This document shows, one piece after another, positions 1 to 9,007 of a stretch of 64,000 nt of DNA (position 1 is its first letter; each line of letters starts with the position of its first letter). The stretch is taken from positions 496,001-560,000 of the forward strand of contig NZ_VIWP01000003.1 in the NCBI RefSeq assembly GCF_007829835.1, read 5' to 3'. The notes under the pieces were generated by a model. The model saw nothing but the letters and a program-made list of their open reading frames with translations, was not told the DNA's origin and did no database searches. Made by a program: the position numbers and the translations under genes. The DNA is from Neorhizobium alkalisoli. Lineage in GTDB: Bacteria > Pseudomonadota > Alphaproteobacteria > Rhizobiales > Rhizobiaceae.

Positions 1-883
1 GCGACGGATTGATCGCCTTCAGCCGGTTCGAAATTTCCGATGGCTTCGAGTCGCAGCGCTCCATGAACTTCTGGCCCGGGACGACCTCGAACAGGTCACC
101 GCGGCGAAAACTTTCCTTCGCCTTGGTGACGAGGCTCGCATATTCGCCCGGCTTGTGATCGCCCTTCGGCGGCTGCACCGTGGTGCGCTCGAAAGGTTCT
201 GGCGTGATGTCAAAAGACTTTCCGTCCGTCGTCTCGCCATCCCTGGAAAAATCGTAGCGGTCGATCCAGGCCTTGGCCTGGTGATGGTCGACGACTAAAA
301 TCTCGTCAGGCAGGAACAGAACCATGTCGCGCTGGTCTTCCGGCCGCGCCATGGAAAGCTTGATCGCGTCGAACTGGAAGGCAAGATCGTAACCGAAAGC
401 GCCGAACAGGCCGATCGCGCTATCGGCATCCGAATAGAACAGATCGACGATCGCCCGCAGCGCCGTAAACACGGTCGGCATTTTCGAGCGCTCTTCCTCG
501 GTGAAGACGCGCGACGGAGCATTCACGGTCAGATCGAGACGGCGTGCGGAACGCTCGCCAAGCGACAGTTCCTCAATCGTCGCCAGCTTGGCCGCAACGA
601 AATTCAGCAAAACCTCGCCGCGCTCGTTATAGGCCTCGACCCAGATCTTTCGGCCATTGCAGGAAATGCCGAGTGGCGGATCGACGATGGCCGTATCCCA
701 TCGCGTGTAGCGGCCGGGATATTCATAATTGGAGGAAAACACCGCACCGCGCCGCTCGTCGAGCTTGTCGACATAGGACGAGATGGCAGTTGCATATTCT
801 GCCGGCCGGCGCTGCCGCCGGATCTCGATGCCACCGCGCGTCGTGTAGGTTTCCGAACCGTCGTCTTGAATTACCGTTACCAT
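1..883 (-). CDS. trpE: Anthranilate synthase, N-terminal part (TrpE or fused TrpE(G)), cut by window edge
   Basis: First enzyme of tryptophan synthesis, making anthranilate from chorismate and glutamine in the cytoplasm. The 294 visible residues start [18 protein letters not shown]. They include the conserved [14 protein letters not shown] block near residues 50-63 (the region of the Trp feedback site in this family). The start of the chorismate-binding domain is at about 246-265 ([18 protein letters not shown]). The ATG at 883 follows a good ribosome site (AAGGCGG). Rhizobial enzymes are usually a single TrpE-TrpG fusion of about 730 residues; the glutaminase half would lie outside the window, so the fusion is an inference. 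Expression should be controlled by the attenuator and leader peptide directly upstream. Confidence 0.93.
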   Translation of the reverse strand, partial: MVTVIQDDGSETYTTRGGIEIRRQRRPAEYATAISSYVDKLDERRGAVFSSNYEYPGRYTRWDTAIVDPPLGISCNGRKIWVEAYNERGEVLLNFVAAKLATIEELSLGERSARRLDLTVNAPSRVFTEEERSKMPTVFTALRAIVDLFYSDADSAIGLFGAFGYDLAFQFDAIKLSMARPEDQRDMVLFLPDEILVVDHHQAKAWIDRYDFSRDGETTDGKSFDITPEPFERTTVQPPKGDHKPGEYASLVTKAKESFRRGDLFEVVPGQKFMERCDSKPSEISNRLKAINPS

Positions 884-927
884 GTTCCGCCTTCCAGGAT
901 GTGGCGCCCGGTTCCTCGGCAGCCAAC

Positions 928-957
928 AAAAAAGCCGCCTCGGGTTCCGGGCGGCTT
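928..957 (-). terminator. Attenuator terminator of the trp leader
   Basis: On the minus strand the 8-bp arms AAGCCGCC and GGCGGCTT are followed by a run of six U (A928-933 on the plus strand). The hairpin lies between the trpL stop and the trpE ribosome site, exactly where a trp attenuator terminator belongs. In S. meliloti termination here releases a short RNA (rnTrpL); the same can be inferred here. Confidence 0.85.
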
Positions 958-986
958 GGTGTCGTCTTGTCGATGGACATGACTGG

Positions 987-1043
987 TCAAGGCCGCGCGA
1001 AGCGTACCCACCACCAGTTACCGTTGTTCATCGAAATCGTCAT
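987..1043 (-). CDS. trpL: Trp leader peptide, 18 residues with three consecutive Trp
   Basis: The reading frame encodes [18 protein letters not shown] and a stop. The three adjacent TGG codons, the position upstream of a terminator hairpin, and trpE downstream are the defining features of a tryptophan attenuation leader. Ribosome stalling at the Trp codons when charged tRNA-Trp is scarce would favour the antiterminator and read-through into trpE. There is no Shine-Dalgarno sequence before the ATG, and a -10-like hexamer ends only 9 bases upstream. Transcription therefore probably starts at or within a few bases of the ATG, as reported for the leaderless S. meliloti trpL. Too short for ordinary ORF callers. 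Confidence 0.87.
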   Translation of the reverse strand: MTISMNNGNWWWVRFARP

Positions 1044-1052
1044 GGGCGGAAT

Positions 1053-1080
1053 TGTTAGCGTGGCTTTGGCCGGTGCGCAA
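1053..1080 (-). promoter_or_regulatory. Candidate trp promoter
   Basis: Reading the minus strand, TTGCGC (1080-1075) and CTAACA (1058-1053) are spaced by 16 bases and would start transcription at or close to the trpL ATG at 1043. The hexamers are only moderate matches to the sigma-70 consensus; the position relative to trpL is the stronger argument. Confidence 0.5.
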
Positions 1081-1248
1081 GCGAATTTGCTTAAGGCAGC
1101 AACGCCCTCTTTTCTGCAGCCGCGATGCGACCAAATCCGGCTTCTGCGCGTTCACCATGCCACGGGGCAACCGGAGCAGAGGCTATGGTTGCCCGCAAAC
1201 CCATACCGGCCGGAAAATCCGGCCTTCGATATGCGGGAAGGAGAAGGC

Positions 1249-2733
1249 ATGCGGAAGTCATGGACACGGACCTTGCGGATCCGGACATCATGGATCGCCG
1301 TTCTGGCAAGCCTGCCCATCATCGCCGGCGCCGCCCTGCCGCCAAACCTGTCACTTGCCCGGCCGGCACCGGCCTCACAGTCGGCCGATGTCGTGCAGGT
1401 CGATTTCCTCGGCCGTTTCCTCGAAGACAGCGGCATGCGGCGCCAAAAGCCCGCGACCCGCCACCGCGCGCCGCGCAACAACGAGACCCGCAGCAAGGCG
1501 CCGCAGCCGCCTGTCGCCAGCAACATTCCGGTGCCGGCGGAGAAGCCTGCGACTTCAGGCGACGCCGCAGCCGTGCAGGAGCGCGAAAAGCAGGCTCAGA
1601 ACGACAAGGGTAATCCGGCCGAAAACTCGACGGCAAAGCAGGCAGGCAACCAGCCCGCCAAACCTGTCGCTCCGGCAGACGATCAAGCAACAACCTCCAA
1701 GGCAGAAGCCAATTCCGTCAAGCCCGAAACATCCGGCAAGCCGGCAGCAACCGCTCAGCCGGAGAAGACCGACGACAAGGCGGCCGAAAAAGCTCCCGCC
1801 GAAAAACCCGCTCCGGAATCCCAGGACAGCGAAAAGCCGACGGCCCCGACGACCGCAAAAACGGATACCGCCGAAACCAAGCCCCCCGTCCCGGCCGCCA
1901 GTGCTGGTGCCGTTGGCGCCGCCGCTGTTGCACCAACCGTCGTCCAGCCGGCAACCGACAGCGAACCGGCGCATGAGGCCGAAGTGCCAAAGCCACTCGC
2001 CAAACCGGAAACAGGCCCCGACACGGGCACCGCCGATGCGAGCGATGACAAGGCCGGCGGTAAGGACGCCACCAAACCCGAACAGGCGCGCGAGGACGAA
2101 ACGAAACCCGAGGGCAAGCAGGACGAGGAAACCGCCGAAAAGCCGGCCTCTCCACCCCCGCCTCCGATCGTCAAGGAAGACCCGGAAAAGCTGAAGGCCT
2201 GCCTTGCCGATCTGTCCGCCATCGGCGCGAAATTCGAGCCGACCGACCCGATCGACGAAGGCGACGGCTGCGGCATCGAACATCCGATCGATGTCGCCGA
2301 AGTTTTACCCGGCCTGTCGCTCGGCGGCGCCACGATGCGCTGCGAGACGGCGCTCACCATGGCCCATTGGCTGAAGGACACCGTCCAGCCGGCCCTCAAC
2401 ATCGCCAAGCCCGGCCGCAGGATTACCAGCATCGTGCCGGGCTCCACCTATGCCTGCCGCCTGCGCAACAGCGCGGCGACGGGAAAAATTTCCGAACACG
2501 CCCGAGGCAACGCCTTCGACGTCGCCGCCTTCAAGTTCGACAATGGCGAGAAGATGGAAATGAAGCCGCGCGACGATGACCATACGCTGGAAGGCGCCTT
2601 CCAGAAAACCGCTACAGCCGGCGCCTGCCTGCATTTCATGACGGTGCTGGCACCCGGCAGCGACGCTGCTCACGAGACCCATCTGCATCTCGACATCATG
2701 GACCGGAAGGGCGGCTACCGGATTTGCGAGTGA
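1249..2733 (+). CDS. Extensin-like C-terminal domain protein (secreted, LAS-type metallopeptidase fold)
   Basis: 494 residues. A signal peptide covers about residues 1-37 (basic MRKSWTRTLRIR, then a hydrophobic core). A long low-complexity Lys/Pro/Ala/Glu/Thr-rich linker runs from about 60 to 310. A globular extensin-like C domain occupies about 315-494. It carries a SEHARGNAFDV segment near 415-425 and ETHLHLDI near 475-482; these resemble the zinc-binding H-x6-D and terminal H of the LAS peptidase fold (D-Ala-D-Ala carboxypeptidases). The ATG at 1249 was chosen over upstream starts because of GGAAGGAG just before it and the signal peptide right after it. The linker would let the domain span the periplasm or peptidoglycan. 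Peptidase activity is inferred, not shown. Confidence 0.85.
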   Translation: MRKSWTRTLRIRTSWIAVLASLPIIAGAALPPNLSLARPAPASQSADVVQVDFLGRFLEDSGMRRQKPATRHRAPRNNETRSKAPQPPVASNIPVPAEKPATSGDAAAVQEREKQAQNDKGNPAENSTAKQAGNQPAKPVAPADDQATTSKAEANSVKPETSGKPAATAQPEKTDDKAAEKAPAEKPAPESQDSEKPTAPTTAKTDTAETKPPVPAASAGAVGAAAVAPTVVQPATDSEPAHEAEVPKPLAKPETGPDTGTADASDDKAGGKDATKPEQAREDETKPEGKQDEETAEKPASPPPPPIVKEDPEKLKACLADLSAIGAKFEPTDPIDEGDGCGIEHPIDVAEVLPGLSLGGATMRCETALTMAHWLKDTVQPALNIAKPGRRITSIVPGSTYACRLRNSAATGKISEHARGNAFDVAAFKFDNGEKMEMKPRDDDHTLEGAFQKTATAGACLHFMTVLAPGSDAAHETHLHLDIMDRKGGYRICE

Positions 2734-2790
2734 GGCAGGAGTTCTTGCCCCCTTCAGATGCGGTTCTTAGCAATGCCTGTGGGGAGCTCT

Positions 2791-2923
2791 GCCCCTCATC
2801 CGGCATATCCCTTCTCCCCGCTCGCGGGGAGAAGGGATATGCCGCGACCTCTCACCCCTCTCCAGCCTAACTCGGGGCACGTCCCCTCGCCCCGCCTGCG
2901 GGGAGAGGGTTAGGGTGAGGGGC
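2791..2923. repeat. RIME-like intergenic mosaic repeat, copy 1
   Basis: The 133-bp block is bounded by GCCCCTCA and its complement TGAGGGGC. Inside it has two further palindromes (CTTCTCCCCG..CGGGGAGAAG and CCCCGC..GCGGGG). A second copy of the same pattern in inverse orientation lies at 60940-61078. It sits between the convergent extensin-like gene and fhs, and can fold into strong hairpins in either strand's transcript. It fits the Rhizobium-specific intergenic mosaic elements described in S. meliloti; the family name is from memory of the pattern. Confidence 0.8.
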
Positions 2924-2980
2924 AATTCTGAAACGCTCAAGCCGTCTTGAATCAACCTCTCAACCGCCTGACTCAACTCC

Positions 2981-4660
2981 TCAGAAAAGCCCCTCTATCA
3001 GCCCGTCATCATTCAAGAAAATCCGCTCAGCCGCCGGCGCCTTCGGCAGACCAGGCATGGTCATGATCTCGCCGGTAATGGCAACGATGAAACCGGCGCC
3101 GGCCGAAAGCCGCACCTCGCGCACATGCACAACATGGCCTTCCGGCACACCGCGCAGGTTGGGGTCGGTGGAGAAGGAATATTGCGTCTTGGCGATGCAG
3201 ACCGGCAGGTTGCCGTAACCGGCGTCCTCCCAGGCCTTCAGCTGCTCGCGCACCGCCTTTTCAGCCGTCACTTCGCCGGCATGATAGATCTTCGTGGCCA
3301 CCGCCTCGATCTTGTCCATCAGCGGAAGATCGTCGCCATAGATCGGCTTGAAATCGGCAACGCCGCTATCGGCAAGTTCGACCACCTTGCGCGACAGTTC
3401 CTCGATGCCGGCAGAGCCTTCGGCCCAGTGACGGCAGAGGATCGCCTCGGCGCCGGAATGGGAAACATAGTCCTTGATCGCCGCCACTTCCGCATCCGTA
3501 TCGGAGATGAAATGGTTGATGGCGACGACGACCGGCACGCCGAATTTTCGGACATTGGCGATATGGCGGCCGAGATTGGCGCAACCGCGCGTCAGCGCCG
3601 CAACGTCTTCCGCACCAAGATCTTCCTTCTTCACGCCTCCGTTCATCTTCAGCGCCCGGATGGTCGCGACGATGACGGCGGCGGCCGGCTTCAGGCCTGC
3701 CTTGCGGCACTTGATGTCGAAGAATTTTTCCGCCCCGAGATCAGCGCCGAAACCGGCTTCGGTCACCACGAAATCGGCAAGCTTCAGCGCCGCCTTGGTG
3801 GCGATCACCGAATTGCAGCCATGGGCGATATTGGCAAACGGGCCGCCATGCACGAAGGCGGGATTGTTTTCGAGCGTCTGCACCAGGTTCGGCTGCATCG
3901 CATCCTTGAGCAGAACCGCCATCGCCTTGTCGGCCTTCAGATCGCGGGCAAACACCGGCGAACGGTCGAAGCGGTAGGCGACGACGATATCACCGAGCCG
4001 CCGCTCGAGATCGGCGAGATCTTCCGCGAGGCAAAGGATGGCCATGACTTCCGAGGCAACCGTGATATCGAACCCGCCTTCACGCGGAAACCCGTTCTTG
4101 ACGCCGCCGAGCGAGTTGACGATTTCGCGCAGCGCCCGGTCGTTCATATCCATCACCCGCCGCCAGCTGACGCGGCGCGTGTCGATATCAAGTTCGTTGC
4201 CCCAGTAGATGTGGTTGTCGATCATCGCCGACAGCAGATTGTGGGCCGAGGTGATGGCGTGGAAATCGCCGGTGAAATGCAGGTTGATGTCTTCCATCGG
4301 CACGACCTGCGCATAACCGCCGCCGGCCGCTCCGCCCTTCACACCGAAACACGGCCCGAGAGACGGCTCGCGTACGCAGATCATCGCCTTCTTGCCGATC
4401 CGGTTGAGACCGTCGCCAAGGCCGACCGTGGTCGTCGTCTTGCCTTCGCCGGCCGGCGTCGGATTGATGGCGGTGACGAGGATCAGCTTGCCATCCGGAC
4501 GATCGCCGAGCGATTTCAGGAAATCGGCACCGATCTTCGCCTTGTCATGGCCATAGGGAAGCAGAGCATCGGACGGAATGTTGAGCCGCGCACCAATCTC
4601 CGCGATCGGCTTCTTTGTCGCCGCGCGCGCAATCTCGATATCCGATTTGACAGCCGCCAT
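2981..4660 (-). CDS. fhs: Formate-tetrahydrofolate ligase
   Basis: Makes 10-formyl-tetrahydrofolate from formate, tetrahydrofolate and ATP in the cytoplasm, feeding one-carbon units to purine and formyl-Met synthesis. The 559 residues match the family's usual length. The P-loop-like block [18 protein letters not shown] lies near residues 67-84. Other family blocks are [20 protein letters not shown] (about 98-117), [15 protein letters not shown] (about 129-143) and [16 protein letters not shown] near 270-285. It is monocistronic as far as can be seen. Confidence 0.97.
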   Translation of the reverse strand: MAAVKSDIEIARAATKKPIAEIGARLNIPSDALLPYGHDKAKIGADFLKSLGDRPDGKLILVTAINPTPAGEGKTTTTVGLGDGLNRIGKKAMICVREPSLGPCFGVKGGAAGGGYAQVVPMEDINLHFTGDFHAITSAHNLLSAMIDNHIYWGNELDIDTRRVSWRRVMDMNDRALREIVNSLGGVKNGFPREGGFDITVASEVMAILCLAEDLADLERRLGDIVVAYRFDRSPVFARDLKADKAMAVLLKDAMQPNLVQTLENNPAFVHGGPFANIAHGCNSVIATKAALKLADFVVTEAGFGADLGAEKFFDIKCRKAGLKPAAAVIVATIRALKMNGGVKKEDLGAEDVAALTRGCANLGRHIANVRKFGVPVVVAINHFISDTDAEVAAIKDYVSHSGAEAILCRHWAEGSAGIEELSRKVVELADSGVADFKPIYGDDLPLMDKIEAVATKIYHAGEVTAEKAVREQLKAWEDAGYGNLPVCIAKTQYSFSTDPNLRGVPEGHVVHVREVRLSAGAGFIVAITGEIMTMPGLPKAPAAERIFLNDDGLIEGLF

Positions 4661-4795
4661 CTTGTTTTCCGTCCGCTTTCCATAAGGCCTGAATTTCAGG
4701 GCATGCTTAGCGAAACGCGGGCGTGCTGTGAATAGGACAGGATGCGTCGCCCCCAGACTATCGGATTCAGGGAGCGTGAAAACACGCCGCCAACG

Positions 4796-4824
4796 AAAAA
4801 GGCGGCACGATCGCCCGTGCCGCC
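4796..4824 (-). terminator. Rho-independent terminator of the TonB receptor gene
   Basis: Arms GGCGGCACG (4801-4809) and CGTGCCGCC (4816-4824) flank a 6-base loop. They are followed on the minus strand by five U (A4796-4800), 37 bases after the receptor stop codon. Confidence 0.85.
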
Positions 4825-4860
4825 TTCCTGTCCCCGTGAAGCCCGCCGCTTCCTGGCGTC

Positions 4861-7068
4861 TTAGAACCGCTGCGTCAGCGAGATCTTGAAGGTCCGGCCC
4901 GGCTCCGAATAGAAGGCGCGGTTGCTGGACTCGTTGGTGGCGGCAATATCCTTGGTTTCGAGCGCATCGTAATAGGTGCGGTCGAAGATGTTGTAGATGC
5001 CGGCCTGGATGCGCAGGCCCTTCATCTGTTCAGGCTGGTACCAGCCGGTCAGGTTGAACAGGCCGTAACCCGGCGCCTTGAACGAAGATGTCGACAGGTT
5101 GCTGACCCGCTTCACCGCCGTGAACTGCAGTTCCGTGCCCCAGTTTTCCTGTTCGTAACCGATCGCCGCGATACCCTTCAGCGGCGCAACGGAGTTGATC
5201 AGCTCACCGGTATCGAGGTCTTCGCCATAGGCATAGGCAAGCGAGGCGCGGGTGAAGATACCGTTGTCGAAGGCCTTGTGGATGTTGCCTTCGAGGCCCC
5301 AGATCTTCACGCGGCTGCGGTTGAAATATTCGATCGTGCCCAGCATGTAGCCCGGCTCGACGGTGGTCTCGCTGTCGATGAAGTTCTTGTACTTGTTGTA
5401 GAAGGCTTTTACGCCGCCGCCGAAATCGCTGTCGCCGAGATTGGCCCCGATTTCAAAACCGTTGACCGTTTCGGATTCGAGGTCCGGATTGCCGATCTGC
5501 CGATAGAGCGGCGCATTGTCGTAATTGCTGTAGAGCTGGCTGACGCTCGGCGCCTTGAAGCCCATTGCCCACTGCGCATAAAGCTCGACATCCGGACGCA
5601 CTTCCCAGGCCGCGCGGATTTTTGGCGAGAACTGGCTGTCGGAAACGCCAGCAGGCACGCCCGCATAACCGCTGTTGTTTTCATACTGCGCGGTCGAGGA
5701 CGGCCGATAATCGAACCAGTCGAAACGGACGCCGGGGGTGATCGAGAAACCGCTGTCTCCGATCGAGATCTTGTCGTCCAGATAGAAGCCGAGGCGGGTA
5801 CCGTCGACATCCGGTTCGTCCGACTGGTTGTTGTGGTAATAGGCGCAGGAAGACGGCGTTGGGATGGTTTCGTCGCAGGTATCGCCGCCATCGATATACT
5901 GGTGCGTGGTGAAGAAGGAGACATCGCCGCCGAGCGTGATCTTGTGCTTCAGCGAACCGGTGTCGTAGATCCCTGTCAGGGCACCGACGGCACCGATATC
6001 CTTCTCGGTCTTTTCGCTGATGCGGTAATATTCACCGACCGGCGGCGTCAGGCGCAGGCCACGCGGGCCTTCGGTGCGCAGCACGCGCTGCCAGTAGAGC
6101 GATCCCCAGGCATTGTCGATGAACGTATCGCCGAGCGTGTTGTAACGGTAGTCGAGCGAGACGCGCTCGCGGCGCAGATCGGACGTCCGGTCATAGGCGT
6201 TTTCCTGATAGGTCGCCCCCTGCTCCTGCCGGAGATCCTCGTTGGAATTGTTGTTGAAGCGCTCGGCCGTGACGCCGATCATGTGACCGCCTTCCAGCTG
6301 CTGGCGCAGCTTGAACAGCAGGTTCGACTTGTCATAACCGAGCGGATTGGCCTCGGTGCGTTCCGAGCCGTAACCGCCGACGATACCGTTCGATTCCGTC
6401 TGATGGCCCTTCTTGTAGCTGCCCTGGAACATGATCGAGGTGTTTTCGATCTTCTTGGCGACTGCGGCCGAGCCGACGAAAGAGCGGTCGCTGCTGTCAT
6501 ACGTAAACTTGGTGATCGCACCCCAGTCCTTGCCGTCGCTGATAACGTCTTCCGGCTCCAGCGTCCGCAGGATCACCGCGCCGCCAAGCGCACCCGAACC
6601 GGCACGGCTGGAATCGCCGCCCCGCAGGATGTCGATCGTCGAGAGCGCGGAAAAGTCATAGGCATCGACGCCGCCATAGGCGCCACGCACCGGGTCGGTC
6701 ATGAACGGCAGCGGAATGCCGTCGATCGTCGTCAGAATACGATCATCCTCCAGACCGCGAATATTCACGCTCTTCGTCGCCGAGACGAAGCTGACGCCCG
6801 GCTCGACCGTATTGCCGAGATCATCGAGGCTCTGGATATCGCGATTGAGGATCGTTTCCCGTGTCGTTTCCGATGCGAGCGGCGTATCGGCGGCCGTGCC
6901 ATCCTTGGAAACCCGGCTCGTCTTGCCGCTGAGAACGATCGGCTTCAGCTCCGTGCTGTCGCCCGCCGCCGGCTGCGCTGCTTGCTGGGCGCCTGCCGCC
7001 GTCGCGCAGGCGAAAAGGGCAAAGGCCGAGCAGGTGACAAGAAGAGAGCGCGAGCGCGGGAGAAACAT
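4861..7068 (-). CDS. TonB-dependent outer-membrane receptor, haem/haemoglobin-receptor type
   Basis: 735 residues, an outer-membrane beta-barrel that imports an iron or haem ligand using TonB energy. The start at 7068 gives an AAGGA ribosome site and a signal peptide ending near AGAQQ. A TonB-box-like LKPIVLSG follows. The plug domain spans about residues 45-170, then a 22-strand-type barrel with the terminal Phe (FKISLTQRF). FKAP and NPDL occur about 25 residues apart, matching the FRAP/NPNL signature of haem receptors. I see no His between them, whereas several haem receptors use one there; a Tyr (APLYRQ) is present. The ligand is therefore uncertain. A strong terminator lies downstream and an iron-box candidate upstream. 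Confidence 0.88.
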   Translation of the reverse strand: MFLPRSRSLLVTCSAFALFACATAAGAQQAAQPAAGDSTELKPIVLSGKTSRVSKDGTAADTPLASETTRETILNRDIQSLDDLGNTVEPGVSFVSATKSVNIRGLEDDRILTTIDGIPLPFMTDPVRGAYGGVDAYDFSALSTIDILRGGDSSRAGSGALGGAVILRTLEPEDVISDGKDWGAITKFTYDSSDRSFVGSAAVAKKIENTSIMFQGSYKKGHQTESNGIVGGYGSERTEANPLGYDKSNLLFKLRQQLEGGHMIGVTAERFNNNSNEDLRQEQGATYQENAYDRTSDLRRERVSLDYRYNTLGDTFIDNAWGSLYWQRVLRTEGPRGLRLTPPVGEYYRISEKTEKDIGAVGALTGIYDTGSLKHKITLGGDVSFFTTHQYIDGGDTCDETIPTPSSCAYYHNNQSDEPDVDGTRLGFYLDDKISIGDSGFSITPGVRFDWFDYRPSSTAQYENNSGYAGVPAGVSDSQFSPKIRAAWEVRPDVELYAQWAMGFKAPSVSQLYSNYDNAPLYRQIGNPDLESETVNGFEIGANLGDSDFGGGVKAFYNKYKNFIDSETTVEPGYMLGTIEYFNRSRVKIWGLEGNIHKAFDNGIFTRASLAYAYGEDLDTGELINSVAPLKGIAAIGYEQENWGTELQFTAVKRVSNLSTSSFKAPGYGLFNLTGWYQPEQMKGLRIQAGIYNIFDRTYYDALETKDIAATNESSNRAFYSEPGRTFKISLTQRF

Positions 7069-7195
7069 GGCAGTCCTTTCAGCGGGCATACGGGGTCGCA
7101 GCGCAAGAGTTGCACCGGTTTTGGCAGCCCGGTTCAAATACGGCAATAACGTGGCGAGAGGCAGAAAACTGCCTTAATCAAGCGATTAGAAAACA

Positions 7196-7210
7196 TGATG
7201 ATTGATGTCA
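7196..7210 (-). promoter_or_regulatory. Candidate iron-responsive operator (RirA IRO-like, TGA-N9-TCA)
   Basis: TGA-TGATTGATG-TCA fits the TGA-N9-TCA pattern reported for RirA-controlled genes in rhizobia. It lies about 130 bp upstream of the TonB receptor ATG in an AT-rich region. The pattern is short and will occur by chance, so this is a suggestion based on the iron-related gene next to it. Confidence 0.35.
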
Positions 7211-7352
7211 ACAAATTAAACATGAACGGATAGATCAAGTTTAAGAGAGCACCTCGGCGTGCTGAAATCGCAACAAAAATTCGACCTCCCCTTGCTCCGC
7301 AAGCCCCCTGCAATTATGGGGTTGTCTCTTTCTAGGCTCGGAGAACGAAGAG

Positions 7353-7874
7353 ATGAGATCGCTGGAACTTTTGGTCGAACGCATCATCCTTTCGAGCCGC
7401 TGGATTCTCGTCGTCTTTTATCTCGGTCTCGTTGCGGCACTGGCGGTTTACGCCATCTCCTTCGTCGGCAAGTTCCTGAAGGTCGCGCAGAACGTCTTTG
7501 AACTCGACGAAGCCCAGATGATCCTCGCCATGCTCGGCCTGATCGATGCCGCGCTTGTTGCCAGCCTGATCGTGATGGTGATGATTTCCGGTTACGAGAA
7601 TTTCGTCAGCCGTTTCGACGAGACGGAAGCAGACGTTTCATTCCTCGGCAAGCTTGATGCCGGCAGCCTGAAGATCAAGGTCGCCTCCTCAATCGTGGCA
7701 ATCTCCTCGATCCATCTCCTGCAGATTTTCCTGAACGCCAATCAGTACACCGACGCAAAACTGATGTGGTACACGATCATCCACCTCGCCTTCGTCGTCT
7801 CCGCCGTCATGCTCGGCTGGCTTGAGCGCATCATGACCAGCACCAAGGCGCAGAAGGCCGAGGAAAAGCATTAA
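7353..7874 (+). CDS. UPF0114 (YqhA-type, TIGR00645) inner-membrane protein
   Basis: 173 residues with four predicted membrane segments at about 15-35, 55-78, 108-128 and 138-158. The family motifs ILSSRWILVVFYLGL near the N-terminus and VMISGYENFVSRFD between the second and third segments are intact. The family is widespread and has no established biochemical role. It is divergent from the TonB receptor, with 284 bp between the two starts, so shared control is possible. A purine-rich ribosome site (GGAGAACGAAGAG) precedes the ATG. Confidence 0.88.
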   Translation: MRSLELLVERIILSSRWILVVFYLGLVAALAVYAISFVGKFLKVAQNVFELDEAQMILAMLGLIDAALVASLIVMVMISGYENFVSRFDETEADVSFLGKLDAGSLKIKVASSIVAISSIHLLQIFLNANQYTDAKLMWYTIIHLAFVVSAVMLGWLERIMTSTKAQKAEEKH

Positions 7875-8250
7875 GACCATAACTTTTAGATCGTTCGCAC
7901 ACGAAATGCTGCAATTATAGGACATATTCTATCCTATGCTTCGGCAGTTCGGTGGAAATTTGCCGGCGTTCCCGCCCCTTCATTTTTTCAAAGCTCGGCC
8001 GAGTCGCAATCGCGGCTCGCCAGAAACATCTTTAGTGCCAAGGGCTTGCCTCAGGCGCTCAAGCTTGCCGCAGCACGATTTTTTTCGCCGGCGAAGGGTC
8101 TGCCTAAGCCTATGGAAATCCTTAAAAAACATAAGCGATTGTCGGAAAAGTAACACTTATCCACTGCTGACCAGCAAATTTTGCTGGTATTACAACAAGA
8201 TTGGTATATTTGTTGCCGATAACATAATCACGTTCAATATTGCCTCAAAT
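7875..8250. other. Intergenic region upstream of the LuxR gene
   Basis: 376 bp. The first 250 bp show no conserved gene; an open frame running through it has atypical residue content and no start signals. From about 8130 the DNA becomes AT-rich and should contain the LuxR-gene promoter. The only clear structure is the 19-bp palindrome at 8170-8188, given separately. Confidence 0.6.
8170..8188. promoter_or_regulatory. 19-bp perfect palindrome, candidate lux-box-like operator
   Basis: Two 9-base arms, ACCAGCAAA and TTTGCTGGT, flank a single T; the symmetry is perfect. The size (18-20 bp) is that of LuxR-family boxes, and it is centred about 72 bp upstream of the ATG of a LuxR-family gene. A one-base loop argues against an RNA hairpin and for a protein-binding site. 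The base sequence does not closely match tra or lux boxes known to me. Confidence 0.5.
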
Positions 8251-8976
8251 ATGATCACGCTGGAACGGCAGTCCATTCTGAACAGCGAAATCTCTGCAGC
8301 GGACTCGCGGGCGGAGATCTCGACCGTGCTCGAACGGACGACGCGTGAATTCGGCTTCCGATACTTCATGCTGGTCAAGCAGCCGCCGGCCGATGAAGTG
8401 CTCCTGTCGCGCATCTTGGTCGACAGCAATCTGCCCAAGGACTACATCCGCGAATTCGACCGGCTGCGGCTTCTGCGCAAGTGTCCGATCTCGTCGATCA
8501 TCGCCGAATCCTCGCTTCCCTTCTGTTGGTCGATGGATGACCGTTTTCATTCCGGCATGCCGGCCTTTCCTCTCGAACTGACGCAGCTACAGCAGCGCTA
8601 CGAGATGACGACAAGCGTCGCCATGGCCCTTCACTCCACCGATGGCACCGGTTTCCGCATTCGGATAGACGGCAGCAGGCCGCGGCTGACACAGGTGGAG
8701 CTGAACGAGATCGGCATGCTTCTGCTGCATGCATTCTGCGTCTTCGACAGGATCCGCCGCTCCGAAAAGGCGTCGCTTTCGGGGCCGCTGACGACCCGCG
8801 AACTCGAAGTCGTCCGCTGGACGGCGCAGGGAAAGACTTCGTCCGAGATCGGCAAGATCCTCACCCTCTCGGATCACACTGTTAACGCATATATGACCAA
8901 CGCCATCAAAAAACTCGATTGCGTCAATAGAACCCAGTTGGTAGCCAAGGCCCTCAGGTTAAGGCTGATCATCTAG
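8251..8976 (+). CDS. LuxR-family transcription regulator with autoinducer-binding-like domain (solo)
   Basis: 241 residues, the usual LuxR length. The N-terminal part, about 15-160, resembles the autoinducer-binding domain. The C-terminal LuxR helix-turn-helix is at about 178-240 (LTTRELEVVRWTAQGKTSSE, then LSDHTVNAYMTNAIKKLDC). No acyl-homoserine-lactone synthase lies in this window, so it is a solo here. ATG 8251 is the only start codon giving the family length, although no clear Shine-Dalgarno sequence precedes it. A palindrome lies upstream and a PAS protein 31 bp downstream on the same strand, probably in one operon. Whether it binds a homoserine lactone cannot be told from this. Confidence 0.86.
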   Translation: MITLERQSILNSEISAADSRAEISTVLERTTREFGFRYFMLVKQPPADEVLLSRILVDSNLPKDYIREFDRLRLLRKCPISSIIAESSLPFCWSMDDRFHSGMPAFPLELTQLQQRYEMTTSVAMALHSTDGTGFRIRIDGSRPRLTQVELNEIGMLLLHAFCVFDRIRRSEKASLSGPLTTRELEVVRWTAQGKTSSEIGKILTLSDHTVNAYMTNAIKKLDCVNRTQLVAKALRLRLII

Positions 8977-9007
8977 CGGCGACTTGCTGCCGCTTAGGGG
9001 AAAATGA

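Noticed and set aside
544-1248. Upstream part of the extensin-like frame
   Set aside because: It overlaps trpE, trpL and the attenuator on the other strand; the signal peptide and ribosome site put the start at 1249.
3125-4735. 536-residue open frame opposite fhs
   Set aside because: Antisense of a well-conserved enzyme; no recognisable domain and no start signal.
5278-7149. 623-residue open frame opposite the TonB receptor
   Set aside because: It is the antisense shadow of a receptor gene with clear family motifs, has no ribosome site, and its residue composition (Arg/Asp/Val-rich, no domain) is typical of GC-rich antisense frames.
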